NCBI GenBank assembly: GCA_021806205.1
Contig: JAJZXX010000105.1
Location: 1 to 36,467, forward strand
DNA length: 36,467 nt
From: Bacillota bacterium
GTDB taxonomy: Bacteria > Bacillota > Sulfobacillia > Sulfobacillales > Sulfobacillaceae
Direction: 5' to 3'
In this document: positions 16,279-25,397 of the stretch, one piece after another
Numbering within the stretch: position 1 is the stretch's first letter
Layout: each line of letters begins with the position of its first letter
The notes under the pieces: generated by a model
Databases searched by the model: none
What the model was told of the DNA's origin: nothing
The model's input: the letters and a program-made list of their open reading frames with translations, nothing else
Translations under genes and position numbers: made by a program

Positions 16279-16566
16279 GTGAAAATGGTCGAAACACCCT
16301 GCGCCTTCCTAGTCGCATTCGCGGTTGCCGTAGGCTGCGGACTTCAGCCGTTCGGCAACGCGAATCCCAGCCCTATGGCTGATTTTTTGGTGGGCTACCA
16401 GACTCCTCTGGGCCGGGAATACCTGGCAAATTTGGTGACAGGTTTGTTAGTCGAAGTGATGACAAATAGCATTAGCGCCAACAAGCGGCATAAACAGCCA
16501 TTGTACGGCTGTCGGGGGCGCCCAGTTCAACGAATCGGAAATCCTCGTATATTCGGGCTGTTATGA
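16279..16566 (+). CDS. Unrecognised short frame with hydrophobic N-terminus
   Basis: A 95-residue frame with a hydrophobic start (AFLVAFAVAVGCGLQPFG) and a second apolar stretch (YLANLVTGLLVEVMTN). It might be a small membrane protein or the middle of a broken transporter gene. The GTG start has no convincing ribosome site and the tail beyond residue 70 is basic and reads like non-coding DNA. It overlaps the end of miaA by six bases. The rest of 16105-16560 shows no gene. Confidence 0.3.
   Translation: MKMVETPCAFLVAFAVAVGCGLQPFGNANPSPMADFLVGYQTPLGREYLANLVTGLLVEVMTNSISANKRHKQPLYGCRGRPVQRIGNPRIFGLL
16494..16512 (-). terminator. Possible terminator after miaA
   Basis: ACAGCC pairs with GGCTGT around a 7-base loop, about 50 bases after the miaA stop, followed on the minus strand by TTTATG. 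The stem and T-run are both short. It is the only hairpin seen at the end of the gppA-mutS-mutL-miaA run. Confidence 0.35.
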
Positions 16567-17484
16567 TCGCATAGACTCGACAATCTTTAGAATAGCGGCT
16601 TCTTCGGGCCACGCTGACAGGTCTAGCCAGCGGGCATTCTTCTCAGCCCGAAACCAGGTCAGTTGCCTCTTGGCCAACTGATTGGTATGACGGGTAATCA
16701 AGGCATCGCGTTCCACCGCCGTCAAACGCCCATAAAGCCACTCGACCGTTTCTCGATAGCCGATGGCCGTCAAACTTTGGGCATGGGGGGACACGCCGGC
16801 CCTCAAAAGCTCGTGCACCTCATCGGTTAATCCTTCGTGGATCATGCGTTCGGTGCGCTGTTGGATGCGTTGGCGAAGTTCTTGAATGGAGCGCGTCAAT
16901 ACCCAGTACACGACGGGAAAGCCCGAGGTTTCGGATTGATGGCGGATCATGACCCGGCCGGTTGTCATAAAAACTTCCAGGGCACGCACTAATCGCCGAT
17001 GATCGTTCGCACCAATCGCTTGATAACTGTCGGGATCAACCACGCGCAATTGTCGGCGCAAGGAGTCATACCCCTCTTGTTCGCCGAGCCTCGTCAGACG
17101 GCTTCGTAAGGGACTGGGCCGGCCTTCTTCAGGAAGGTGAAAGCCGCGCACCAAAGCCCGAATCCACAGCCCGGTCCCCCCTACAATGATGGGAAGGCGG
17201 TCTCGCCGTTGAATGTCGGCAATCGCCTGAGTCATCGCATTCTGGAAATCCGCTACCGAAAAGGCGGACCCCGGGTCGGCCAAATCGATGCCATGATGAG
17301 GGGTTCTTTCCCTATCGCTCAAAGACGCTTTGGCCGTCCCAATGTCCAACCCCCGATATACCGCCTGGGAGTCGGCCGAGATAATCTCACCCTCCAGGGC
17401 TTGGGCCACTGCGAGTCCGATGGCCGTCTTACCGACAGCGGTGGGTCCAGCGATCACCAATAGGCTACCGTCCGGTCCGTCCAA
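16561..17484 (-). CDS. miaA: tRNA dimethylallyltransferase MiaA
   Basis: Adds a dimethylallyl group to A37 of tRNAs that read codons beginning with U. The 307-residue length is normal. The P-loop is GPTAVGKT (13-20), followed by DSQAVYRGLDIGTAK (38-52) and GGTGLWIRALVRG near 102, all family hallmarks; the C-terminal LTAIGYRE and RQLTWFR blocks are also present. The start is TTG at 17484, 20 bases inside the end of mutL, with GAGGAGG about 12 bases upstream. The mutS-mutL-miaA order is common in Firmicutes. It is the last gene of the overlapped operon. Confidence 0.95.
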   Translation of the reverse strand: MDGPDGSLLVIAGPTAVGKTAIGLAVAQALEGEIISADSQAVYRGLDIGTAKASLSDRERTPHHGIDLADPGSAFSVADFQNAMTQAIADIQRRDRLPIIVGGTGLWIRALVRGFHLPEEGRPSPLRSRLTRLGEQEGYDSLRRQLRVVDPDSYQAIGANDHRRLVRALEVFMTTGRVMIRHQSETSGFPVVYWVLTRSIQELRQRIQQRTERMIHEGLTDEVHELLRAGVSPHAQSLTAIGYRETVEWLYGRLTAVERDALITRHTNQLAKRQLTWFRAEKNARWLDLSAWPEEAAILKIVESMRS

Positions 17485-19177
17485 ATCGACGGTCCACCTC
17501 CTCGATCGTCAACACCCAGAGAGTGGGCCGTCCGTGGGGGCAACCCCGAGGATCTTGGACCCGACTCATCTCTTCCAACAGCGACTGCATTGCTAGCATA
17601 CTTAAGGGCCGATTGGCCTTTATAGCGGCTTTGCACGCCGCCATGGCGTAATAGGCCTCTTGGGCCCAAGTGACCGGATGCTCCAGGCCTGCCGTCGACT
17701 CCTCTCCTCCCAACAGCTCCAGCACCGTGCGCAAAAGGCCCTGATGACTGGTCAAGTCGTGAAACGCCGAAGGTACGGCCCGGATAGCCACAGTCGTGCC
17801 GCCGAGGCTTTCCACATCAAACCCCCATTCGGCTAACGCGGCGCGATGGGCTGTAAAAGCTGCCCATTCTGTAGCTGACAAGGTTTCGGATAAGGCGAGT
17901 AACAGCGGTTGGGCAGTGGCAACGCTCATTTGGTCATTCTTAAAGTGTTCGAAATAAATGCGCTCATGGGCTGCATGCTGATCGATTAAGCATAACCCCT
18001 CGGGGCCCTGCGCAATAATGTATTTGGCGCGCCACTGCGCCAATGGAACGAGATCTCGATAGTGTTGGTGCAAACCCGGGCGGCCTTCCCCAGGGACGCC
18101 GGGACGGGTCCACTCGAACTGGAGGGGCTCCGCCAGAGTGCCAGGATCTGCCTTAGGGGCGTCACCATAACTCCATATTTGCCCTGGCGACGCCAGGGTC
18201 AGAGCCTCCTTGACGATGCGGTGCAGCAAAGCACGGACGCGATGTTCGCCGACTAGGCGCACTTCAGCTTTGGTTGGGTGTGCATTCGGATCGACCGCCC
18301 CGTCTTCTAATTCGAGCCATAGCCAGAAATAGGGAAATCGGCGGTCCGGCACGTTGGGACGAAACGCCTCTTCGATAGCGGCGCGCAATGCCCAGTTGGT
18401 CACCCAGCGGCCGTTCACATAGAGTCCTTGGCCGAAGCGATTGGCGCGGTGATGGTCGGCAGGTGCGACATAACCATGCAGATACAGGCCTGACTCGCCG
18501 CGATATTCAATCGGCACGACGGATGCGGCCAAATCCCGGCCAAAAATTGAGAGGAGTGCGGCCTGAACATTGCCGTGCCCAGGGGTATCCACCATGATGC
18601 GATCCCCTACGGTTAACCGCATTTGCACATCGGCCCGGGCGATGGCCAGTTGCTGGATGGTGTGCTGGATGGCGCCGACCTCAGCGGCTGGGGTTCTGAG
18701 GGCTTTTAAGCGGGCGGGTTGTTGCTCAAAGATCCGATCCACGACGATGCGCGTACCGGGATTTAGCGACACTAAAGACACGGCTCCCGGATGTCCAAAG
18801 GTGACCGTCAGGCGATGACCGTTGTCGAGGCCATGGGGTCGGGAGCTAATGGTCAACTCGCTCACCGAGGCGATGGCCGCCAGGGCTTCTCCTCGAAACC
18901 CCAAGGTCCGGGAGTGTTCCAGATCGGCGAGTTGCGTCAGTTTAGAGGTACTGTGGCGCTCAATGGCGCGCGGCAAGTCCTCAGTATCGATCCCGTCGCC
19001 ATTATCCCGCACTTCGATTCCCAGACGACCGGGATCGATAGCCACGTCAATTGTCTGGCTGTGGGCATCCAGACTGTTTTCTACAAGCTCTTTGACAACC
19101 GACGCCGGACGTTCTACGACTTCGCCCGCGGCAATCTGATTGGCCACAATGGGGTCTAACCGATGAATCCGGCTCAT
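17465..19177 (-). CDS. mutL: DNA mismatch repair protein MutL (endonuclease type)
   Basis: Links mismatch recognition by MutS to strand incision. The N-terminal GHKL ATPase shows IAAGEVVERPASVVKELVEN at 15-34, DNGDGI near 58 and GFRGEAL near 93. The C-terminal domain carries the nicking endonuclease motif DQHAAHERIYFE near residue 395, ACKAAIK, and the metal-associated CPHGRPT near 553. Bacteria with this motif lack MutH, so this MutL should nick DNA itself. The 570-residue length fits, with a shortened linker. The ATG overlaps the mutS stop by ATGA, and the end overlaps miaA by 20 bases. Confidence 0.96.
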   Translation of the reverse strand: MSRIHRLDPIVANQIAAGEVVERPASVVKELVENSLDAHSQTIDVAIDPGRLGIEVRDNGDGIDTEDLPRAIERHSTSKLTQLADLEHSRTLGFRGEALAAIASVSELTISSRPHGLDNGHRLTVTFGHPGAVSLVSLNPGTRIVVDRIFEQQPARLKALRTPAAEVGAIQHTIQQLAIARADVQMRLTVGDRIMVDTPGHGNVQAALLSIFGRDLAASVVPIEYRGESGLYLHGYVAPADHHRANRFGQGLYVNGRWVTNWALRAAIEEAFRPNVPDRRFPYFWLWLELEDGAVDPNAHPTKAEVRLVGEHRVRALLHRIVKEALTLASPGQIWSYGDAPKADPGTLAEPLQFEWTRPGVPGEGRPGLHQHYRDLVPLAQWRAKYIIAQGPEGLCLIDQHAAHERIYFEHFKNDQMSVATAQPLLLALSETLSATEWAAFTAHRAALAEWGFDVESLGGTTVAIRAVPSAFHDLTSHQGLLRTVLELLGGEESTAGLEHPVTWAQEAYYAMAACKAAIKANRPLSMLAMQSLLEEMSRVQDPRGCPHGRPTLWVLTIEEVDRRFGRTGR

Positions 19178-21699
19178 GGCGTCACCCCCCGGTGCAATTT
19201 GTGCTGCAAGTCTTTTAGATAGAGCCAGGCTTCGCGTGGCGACAAATCGTCCAGGACGAGCTCTTTCAGAGCTGTGGCTACTGCCTGAGCCACCGGATCG
19301 GGGTTTTCAAAAGTAATTTGTGCGGCGGTCACCCGTTCCATCCCTCGCTCGGGCTCCCACTGTTTTAGATGGTATTCCGCGCGTCGTATAACCGCCGGCG
19401 GAAGCCCCGCCTGTTTGGCGACTTCCAGGCCATACGATTGGGAGGCTTGGCCCTTTATCACTCGGTGGGTAAAGATAGGCCCATCGTCCCCGCTTATGAC
19501 CTCGGCAGTGAGATTCATGATATTCGGATTGTTGTCTTCTAACGCAGTTAGTTCGTGATAGTGAGTGGCGCATAATGTGAGCGGCCCCGCTTTGTCGGCC
19601 AGCCGTTCTATCACCGCATGGGCAATCGCCATGCCATCGTAGGTCGCGGTGCCTCGGCCCAGTTCATCCAGCAGCACCAAGCTATCTTTACTGGCTTCGT
19701 GCAAGATAGCTGCGACTTCTTCCATTTCCACCATGAAAGTAGACTGACCGCGCACTAGGTCATCGTCTGCACCGATTCGGGTCAATACGGCGTTAAATAT
19801 CGGGGCGGCATAATAATCGCAGGCGACCCAAGAACCGCTCTGTGCGAGGATGGCATTTTGAGCGACGGCCCGCATAAAGGTAGACTTTCCGCCCATGTTT
19901 GGGCCGGTAATAATAAGGGCGGTGTGAGACGATGGGAGCTCAAGATCGCTTTTCACATACTCGCCGACCACCGACTCCAGCGCGGGGTGCCTTAGGCCTC
20001 GTAACGTTACTGGCTGATCGGGATCCAATAAATGAGGCTCCGTAAGACGATGACTCACGGCCACTTCGGCCATGGACCACAGCGCATCCAATTCCGATAG
20101 CCAGCCTGCGGCGGGTACGAGCCAGCGGCTATTTTCCACGACGAATGCTTTTAGACGATCCGCCCATTCGTGCTCCCGTTGATTCAACTGGTCTTGGGCA
20201 TCCTCGATCGCCTTCTCCAGCTGTCTTAGGCTGTCCGACACGAATCGCTCCGCATGGGCGGTGGTCTGACGGCGCACCCAGTCCGACGGAACCTTGTGAG
20301 ACTGCGATTTGGTAACCTCCAAGTAATACCCGAAGGTGCGGTGATAACCCACCTTGAGAGATCTTAATTGCGATCGTTCCCGTTCGTCCTCTTCGAGCTT
20401 GAGCAACGCTTGTCGGTGATCGGTCAAGAGTGCACGAAAGGCGTCGATGTCCGGATCGTGGCCGTCTCCGATGATGGGGGTGTCCTCCCAACGGGAAGGG
20501 GCAGGTTGGTGCAGCACCGAAAGCGTTGATGTGAAGGATTGCCAGACGGCCTCATCCAGGTCTCTGGGAGCGGGCCACAAACCTTTCTCATGGATAGGCC
20601 AAAGGTTGGGCAACATCAGAACCGCCTGACGGATACCCTCAATGTCTTTGGGTGAGCCCAAACCCATTCCAACACGGGATATCCGGCGGCTCAAATCGCC
20701 TACGCGATACAGCCATTCGCCGACTTGTTGGTGCTCTACCGCATGATTCACCCAATGGCGGACAATCCGGTGACGCGCCTCAATGCGATTCCGCTCAGTT
20801 AACGGGTGTTCAATCCATTCGGTCAAACGCCGACTGCCCATTTTGGTTCGACAACGATTCCATTGACTTGAGAGACTCAGTGATGAGGAAGACACATCCA
20901 ATTGCGCTAGACTTTGCGAGGATATGCGCATTTCCGTCGTGAGCGAATGGATCCGAATGTCTTTGAGATGTTTAAGGGTACCGGGGTGTACGTGGTCTAA
21001 ATAACGTGCTAATGCTGATAAAGCTTGATGCACATGCAAACGCTCATCCAAGCCCCATCGGCGCAAGCTCTCCAATCCTAACTTCACGGACAAGAGCCGC
21101 TCGGTTTGAAGCGGGTCGGCGCGCCGAAAATACTTAGAATCGTCAATCCGGACACCCCCTTGAAGCCAAGCCTCTTCACTGTTCGCCAAAAATTCTTGCG
21201 GGCTCCAGACTCTCCACCAATGGGCCAAATGCTCCTCCTGAGCGCGCGCCGTGCCAACCTCCAAGATGTGCACGGTACCGGTGGAGAGTTCAGCCATGAT
21301 AATGGCCCAACCCTGGCGATGGCGATATGCAACCCCTAAACGGGGTGACTTTTCATGTTCTTCGGGAATCACGGTGCCTGGCGTCAGTACTCGAACAATT
21401 TGCCGATCAACCAGACCCTTGGTGTCACCAGGGCTCTCCATTTGCTCGGCGATAGCGACCGTAAATCCCTGGTCCAAGAGACGCCGGGCGTGTTGCATCC
21501 CGGCATGATACGGCACCCCACACATGGCCACCCGGCCATCCCGGGAAGTGAGTTGCAGGTCGAGTACTGGTGAGGCAACTTCCGCGTCGTGGTCAAATAA
21601 CTCATAAAAGTCGCCCAATCGAAAGAATAACAGTGCTTGGGGGTGTTGATTTTTCAGCGCCCAATATTGATCCAGCATCGGTGTCGTGGTCTTTGCCAT
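19174..21699 (-). CDS. mutS: DNA mismatch repair protein MutS
   Basis: Recognises mismatches and small loops. The 841-residue protein has the mismatch-reading Phe-x-Glu in LGDFYELF (residues 28-35), the connector and lever domains, and the C-terminal ATPase with Walker A GPNMGGKSTFMR, Walker B VLLDELGRGTATYDG and ATHYHEL. All key residues are intact, so it is a MutS1 and not a MutS2, which would carry a Smr domain. GGGAGG sits about 7 bases before the ATG at 21699, and this ATG overlaps the previous stop as TAATG, so it is coupled to the Ppx/GppA-like gene. Confidence 0.96.
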   Translation of the reverse strand: MAKTTTPMLDQYWALKNQHPQALLFFRLGDFYELFDHDAEVASPVLDLQLTSRDGRVAMCGVPYHAGMQHARRLLDQGFTVAIAEQMESPGDTKGLVDRQIVRVLTPGTVIPEEHEKSPRLGVAYRHRQGWAIIMAELSTGTVHILEVGTARAQEEHLAHWWRVWSPQEFLANSEEAWLQGGVRIDDSKYFRRADPLQTERLLSVKLGLESLRRWGLDERLHVHQALSALARYLDHVHPGTLKHLKDIRIHSLTTEMRISSQSLAQLDVSSSSLSLSSQWNRCRTKMGSRRLTEWIEHPLTERNRIEARHRIVRHWVNHAVEHQQVGEWLYRVGDLSRRISRVGMGLGSPKDIEGIRQAVLMLPNLWPIHEKGLWPAPRDLDEAVWQSFTSTLSVLHQPAPSRWEDTPIIGDGHDPDIDAFRALLTDHRQALLKLEEDERERSQLRSLKVGYHRTFGYYLEVTKSQSHKVPSDWVRRQTTAHAERFVSDSLRQLEKAIEDAQDQLNQREHEWADRLKAFVVENSRWLVPAAGWLSELDALWSMAEVAVSHRLTEPHLLDPDQPVTLRGLRHPALESVVGEYVKSDLELPSSHTALIITGPNMGGKSTFMRAVAQNAILAQSGSWVACDYYAAPIFNAVLTRIGADDDLVRGQSTFMVEMEEVAAILHEASKDSLVLLDELGRGTATYDGMAIAHAVIERLADKAGPLTLCATHYHELTALEDNNPNIMNLTAEVISGDDGPIFTHRVIKGQASQSYGLEVAKQAGLPPAVIRRAEYHLKQWEPERGMERVTAAQITFENPDPVAQAVATALKELVLDDLSPREAWLYLKDLQHKLHRGVTP

Positions 21700-22442
21700 T
21701 AACAGCCTCCCCGGCCCAAACTCGAAGCCAACCAGAGTCCCTCGGTCAGACCGCGTTGACTCACCTCAAAATGTGCAAAAGCCGACCGCTCCACCAGTGC
21801 ACTCATCAGGGCCAGTCCAGCCGGCAAAATTTTGCGCCGGACGCTGTCCCACGGCGGTAAGTCTGCTTGTCCTGTTTGGAGGGTGAGTTGGAGGTCGGCA
21901 ATATCTTTGGGCACTAACATGTGCCTGTTGGCCCAAGTTGCCAGGCTCACCGCGGTTCCCCCGATGAACACCGGACTTTGAAATTGGCTCAAGTCAGGGG
22001 TGTCTGCGAGGGAAAGCGACGGGCGCGCGGCGCCTTGGGAAATACTCCAGGCCGCATGGTGCGAGATAATCTCCGTACTACCGCCCCCAATATCGATGAC
22101 CACATCGGTGTAAGGGCGCTCGGCCTTGACAGCCAGCCAGGCCAGGCGTCCCTCCTCTTGCGCTGAAAGATGCCACCAGCGGGGAAACAAGGCTTTAAGC
22201 TGTTGTTCCCAATGGGGATGAAGCCTAAATGCCTCCCCACCAGCCGCCACAGGTTGGACTCCTCGCGATTCACTGGTTTGGCTGAGGTCGCGGGCAAAGT
22301 GGACGAGTTCGTCAAACCCGCCTGGCTCGAACAACCTAAACAGCCGTTGTTCCCTGATTTCGGGTTGATCGAGGCGGGTGGCGACCAGCATGGTGGTGCT
22401 GGTCGACCCAAATTTCACGATTGCCGTGGCTGGCACCGCCAC
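21699..22442 (-). CDS. Ppx/GppA-like phosphatase domain protein with altered N-terminal motif
   Basis: A short member of the exopolyphosphatase/pppGpp phosphatase group (actin-like ATPase fold). The second phosphate motif VIDIGGGSTEI (about residues 113-123), the catalytic-Glu-like LSAQEEGRL, GGTAVSLA, and the closing VSQRGLTEGL are clear. The first phosphate motif reads VKFGSTSTTM where active members have D-I-G-S-N-S, so the first Asp is missing. It may therefore be a sensor or a weak enzyme. The GTG at 22442 is preferred because AGGAGGTG lies just upstream; a TTG at 22463 lengthens it by seven residues but has no ribosome site. It heads the mutS-mutL-miaA operon. Confidence 0.75.
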   Translation of the reverse strand: MAVPATAIVKFGSTSTTMLVATRLDQPEIREQRLFRLFEPGGFDELVHFARDLSQTSESRGVQPVAAGGEAFRLHPHWEQQLKALFPRWWHLSAQEEGRLAWLAVKAERPYTDVVIDIGGGSTEIISHHAAWSISQGAARPSLSLADTPDLSQFQSPVFIGGTAVSLATWANRHMLVPKDIADLQLTLQTGQADLPPWDSVRRKILPAGLALMSALVERSAFAHFEVSQRGLTEGLWLASSLGRGGC

Positions 22443-22520
22443 CTGCACCTCCTGTTTATCCAAGAAACGACATGGTTGTGGCTATTATAGCAAAGACGTT
22501 AGTAGGTCGAGTCTGTTAGA

Positions 22521-23765
22521 ATGGCTATAAGTGCGACGCCGGGGGGATCTTTGCTATTGAAGGCGACGAAGCATTATCGTTCGATCATTGTCAGTATCGC
22601 AATGGGCATGTTCAGTCTGGTTATGGGATGGAGCCCAGTTTATGCCGCCTCTAGGGGGCCCCAGTTATCCGCCTCGGCGTTCATTTTAGTGGATGGGGCG
22701 ACCGGTCAAGTGTTAGCAGGCCGCAATGTGCGGTCCGAATTTTACCCGGCCTCGATCACGAAAATCATGACCGCGTATTTGGCTATTACCCGAGGGTGGC
22801 ATAAAACGGTTGTGGTATCGCGAGCGGCAGAGTTACAACCCGGGGCGAGTGCATATCTGGTGGCGGGCCAGAGACTTCCCATGCCAAAAGTGGTCACGGC
22901 GATGATGCTAGTTTCTGGTAATGATGCGGCCTATGCGATCGCCCAGACAGTGGCAGGCTCAGTGCCGGCGTTTGTCCGCATGATGAACGCTCAGGCACGC
23001 GCCTGGGGGGCTCCAGGCATTCACTTTGTCAACCCTAACGGCCTTCCTAATCCCCATCACGTCGTCAGTGCTCTGGGAATGGCTATCATCGCAGAGCACG
23101 CGATGAAAAACTCGATTTTTGCTCGCATTGTCGATACGAAAAAGTCCACCTTGCCGCCTGACCCCCACCCTCGCGTCTATTACAATCAAAATCGCTTGTT
23201 ATACAATTACCCTGGGGCTGTGGGCATCAAAATAGGCTATACCATCGAAGCCGAAGAGACCATCGTAACCGCCGCTAAACGACACGGACTGTTTTTAATC
23301 GGGGTATTGTTGCATGACACGCCCCAGGGGTTATGGCCTGATGCCCGGAATCTTTTAACCTGGGGTTTTAATCACTTTCAAACCAGGCCACTAATCACAC
23401 GCGGCCAGAACCTGGGCGTTCTTCGCGTGGGGCATCGCAAGGTCCCAGTGATGGCCAGCCAAACAGTCTATGATGCCGTACCCCGAGGTGTCCCGTCCCG
23501 GGTACAGTGGTCTTTGATCGGATCCCATCCTAAAAGCCGCCGGTTGATTAAATCGGGTGACAAGGTCGGCGTGGCTCAAATCCGACTTGCTGGACGCCCC
23601 ATCGGCCAAATTTCCATCCAAAGTATGCGCCGCATTAAAGCACCGCCACCCGTGGTGAGTTACCATTGGTGGTGGCTCCTAGTCCCCGCAGCAGTTGGTG
23701 CGGCTCTAGCGGTGCCGAAACAGAGAATTCTCAAGGGATTGCAGCGAGGGGCTAGCCGTGCCTAA
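22521..23765 (+). CDS. D-alanyl-D-alanine carboxypeptidase (penicillin-binding protein 5/DacF type)
   Basis: Serine D,D-carboxypeptidase that trims the terminal D-Ala of peptidoglycan stems outside the membrane. The S11 peptidase motifs are present: SITK (active Ser and Lys) near residue 78, SGN near 134, and KIG (in place of the usual KTG) near 233. An N-terminal signal peptide (IIVSIAMGMFSLVMGWSPVYAA) precedes it, and a C-terminal hydrophobic segment (WWWLLVPAAVGAALAV) may anchor it. The ATG at 22521 lacks a ribosome site; TTG at 22557, 10 bases after a GGGGGG run, gives a better signal peptide and is a likely true start. It overlaps the next gene by eight bases. Sporulation-linked DacF is a plausible assignment, not proven. 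Confidence 0.9.
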   Translation: MAISATPGGSLLLKATKHYRSIIVSIAMGMFSLVMGWSPVYAASRGPQLSASAFILVDGATGQVLAGRNVRSEFYPASITKIMTAYLAITRGWHKTVVVSRAAELQPGASAYLVAGQRLPMPKVVTAMMLVSGNDAAYAIAQTVAGSVPAFVRMMNAQARAWGAPGIHFVNPNGLPNPHHVVSALGMAIIAEHAMKNSIFARIVDTKKSTLPPDPHPRVYYNQNRLLYNYPGAVGIKIGYTIEAEETIVTAAKRHGLFLIGVLLHDTPQGLWPDARNLLTWGFNHFQTRPLITRGQNLGVLRVGHRKVPVMASQTVYDAVPRGVPSRVQWSLIGSHPKSRRLIKSGDKVGVAQIRLAGRPIGQISIQSMRRIKAPPPVVSYHWWWLLVPAAVGAALAVPKQRILKGLQRGASRA

Positions 23766-24372
23766 TATTTGGGTTCTTAAGCCGGAAGAATTACCGCCGC
23801 CGCAAAGCGGTTACGACCTGGCGTTGTGGTGTACGCACAACCACATGTCCGCGACAAAAGTGCGAACTTGGGCTGGTTGGTCCGAGACAGCCATCATCGC
23901 CCGGAATGTAGATAGCGGAGTGATGTTAGCGTTTGATTCTGAACCATCCGAGTGGGTCGGCACCGAATTGGTTGTGGGGGCGGGTAAAGTATGGCGGATG
24001 GACAACCATTATATGGCTTGGCTGGATGCAAACGCGCTTAACACCCCGGAGGTGGGACGGGCGTTGGCTCTTGCAGGAATCGAGGTCGTTGTGGCTCATT
24101 CGGATTTCCAGTCCAACCCTTTTTTAGACCCGCTGTGGCGCGTCGTACAATCCGAGCAAATTTTTGGTCTCGCTCTAGGAAATGTGCCCCGACTCTACCT
24201 GCCGTGTGAAGCCGATCCCGACGAGGACGGCGTGCAGGAACTGGATCCGGTGCCTGGGGGCTTTCGGGCCACCCTGAGTTTTCGTGATCTCCTATCGGTT
24301 CGTCGCCTGCTCGCGATCCATCACGGCCTTCGGCCCGGGCTTTACAACAGCTTCCCTTGGTGGACGACATGA
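23758..24372 (+). CDS. Nitrilase-like protein without recognisable catalytic triad
   Basis: A 204-residue cytoplasmic protein. Its middle (EVGRALALAGIEVVVAHS, then DPLWRVVQSEQIFGLALGN) resembles the region after the catalytic Cys in carbon-nitrogen hydrolases, and the next gene is a full member. The Glu, Lys and Cys that define the family are not seen in their usual contexts, so it is perhaps a pseudo-enzyme partner or a diverged half-copy. The fold relation is inference. It starts at GTG 23758, eight bases inside the carboxypeptidase gene, with GAGGGG upstream, and overlaps the next gene by ATGA at 24369. It is not a truncated relic: the frame is clean and coupled. Confidence 0.6.
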   Translation: MPNIWVLKPEELPPPQSGYDLALWCTHNHMSATKVRTWAGWSETAIIARNVDSGVMLAFDSEPSEWVGTELVVGAGKVWRMDNHYMAWLDANALNTPEVGRALALAGIEVVVAHSDFQSNPFLDPLWRVVQSEQIFGLALGNVPRLYLPCEADPDEDGVQELDPVPGGFRATLSFRDLLSVRRLLAIHHGLRPGLYNSFPWWTT

Positions 24373-25397
24373 CCGCGCCGCCCGAGACGGGTCTTAATAG
24401 CGTGGTGCGCCTAGGGCTCAAGCTGGCTCTGGCGGCAAAACTGGGGCGGGATCGTGCGCCCCTGGTGGACTCTCCGAACTCGATAAGCCTGCCTCGTGAT
24501 CGGATTAAAATTGGAGCGGTACAATGGAAGGCAGACCCGGTCGGACGCGTCGGCGACTGGTCAAATCGCGTCACTCGACTCTTCGAAGAGGCTGCCGACC
24601 GGCATTGCCACCTCATTGTCTTCCCCGAATATTTGCCTTTGTCCCTCATGGGAGCCATCATGCCCGAGTCGACTTCGGTGGGTAGCCTAACCGACAGGGC
24701 CATTCAGGGATTTTTACGCTCGCTGGCCCCGGTGACTTTTCGGCATTGGCACAGGTGGATGGCTAGCCTTAGCCGCCGTTTTTCCATGGTTACCATCGCA
24801 GGTTCAGGGTTGACCGTGTCTCAGGGTGCACTGGTTAACCTAGCTTTGGGCTTTAATACGGACGGGTCCGTCCTCTTTTCCCAGCCGAAGTGGCATCCGC
24901 TGCCCGATGAAGTGCGTTGGGGAATTGCTAAGGGACCCATCTGTGCGCCCCAGGTGGTTGGGCCTTGGGGACTTTCGGTATTGGTGTGCAACGATGCGAC
25001 CTACTTTGAGTCATTTCGCATGCTCCAAGCCCTGGACGCGAAAGTCGCCGCGGTGCCAGTCGCCGACCCAGAAGCCCGATATACGGAAGGCAAGGCCCGG
25101 CGTGGTTGTTTTTCACGCGTGCAAGACGTTCCCATGGTGGGCGTCGTGAGCGCCGCGACAGGTCGTCTGTTTGGCCTCAGGCTTACCGGTAAGGCTGGTA
25201 TTTACGTCCCAGCCGCTTTAACACCGAACGCCAGCGGAATCTTGGCGGAGTCTATGCACCCCGTCGGGGAGGGGCTGGTGTCCGCAGTGGTCTCGCTAGC
25301 CCTTCTGGAAGGCTATCAAAAGGTTCAGCGCGCCGAGCACCCTGTGCCGCTGGGCCATTTTGTCCAAGCCCTATATCAGTTTAAGGAGGATCTGTAA
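24369..25397 (+). CDS. Nitrilase-superfamily amidohydrolase
   Basis: A 342-residue member of the carbon-nitrogen hydrolase superfamily. The catalytic residues are visible: Glu in IVFPEYLPL near residue 86, Lys in QPKWHPLPDE near 173 and Cys in LVCNDATYFESF near 208. The N-terminal 35 residues before IKIGAVQWKADP are an unusual extension. The ATG at 24369 is preferred because it gives an ATGA overlap with the previous stop and has GGTGG five bases upstream; TTG at 24357 is the longer option. Substrate is unknown. Coupling to a D,D-carboxypeptidase and a DedA gene suggests work on an amide linked to the envelope or on a released amino acid derivative. Confidence 0.85.
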   Translation: MTAPPETGLNSVVRLGLKLALAAKLGRDRAPLVDSPNSISLPRDRIKIGAVQWKADPVGRVGDWSNRVTRLFEEAADRHCHLIVFPEYLPLSLMGAIMPESTSVGSLTDRAIQGFLRSLAPVTFRHWHRWMASLSRRFSMVTIAGSGLTVSQGALVNLALGFNTDGSVLFSQPKWHPLPDEVRWGIAKGPICAPQVVGPWGLSVLVCNDATYFESFRMLQALDAKVAAVPVADPEARYTEGKARRGCFSRVQDVPMVGVVSAATGRLFGLRLTGKAGIYVPAALTPNASGILAESMHPVGEGLVSAVVSLALLEGYQKVQRAEHPVPLGHFVQALYQFKEDL

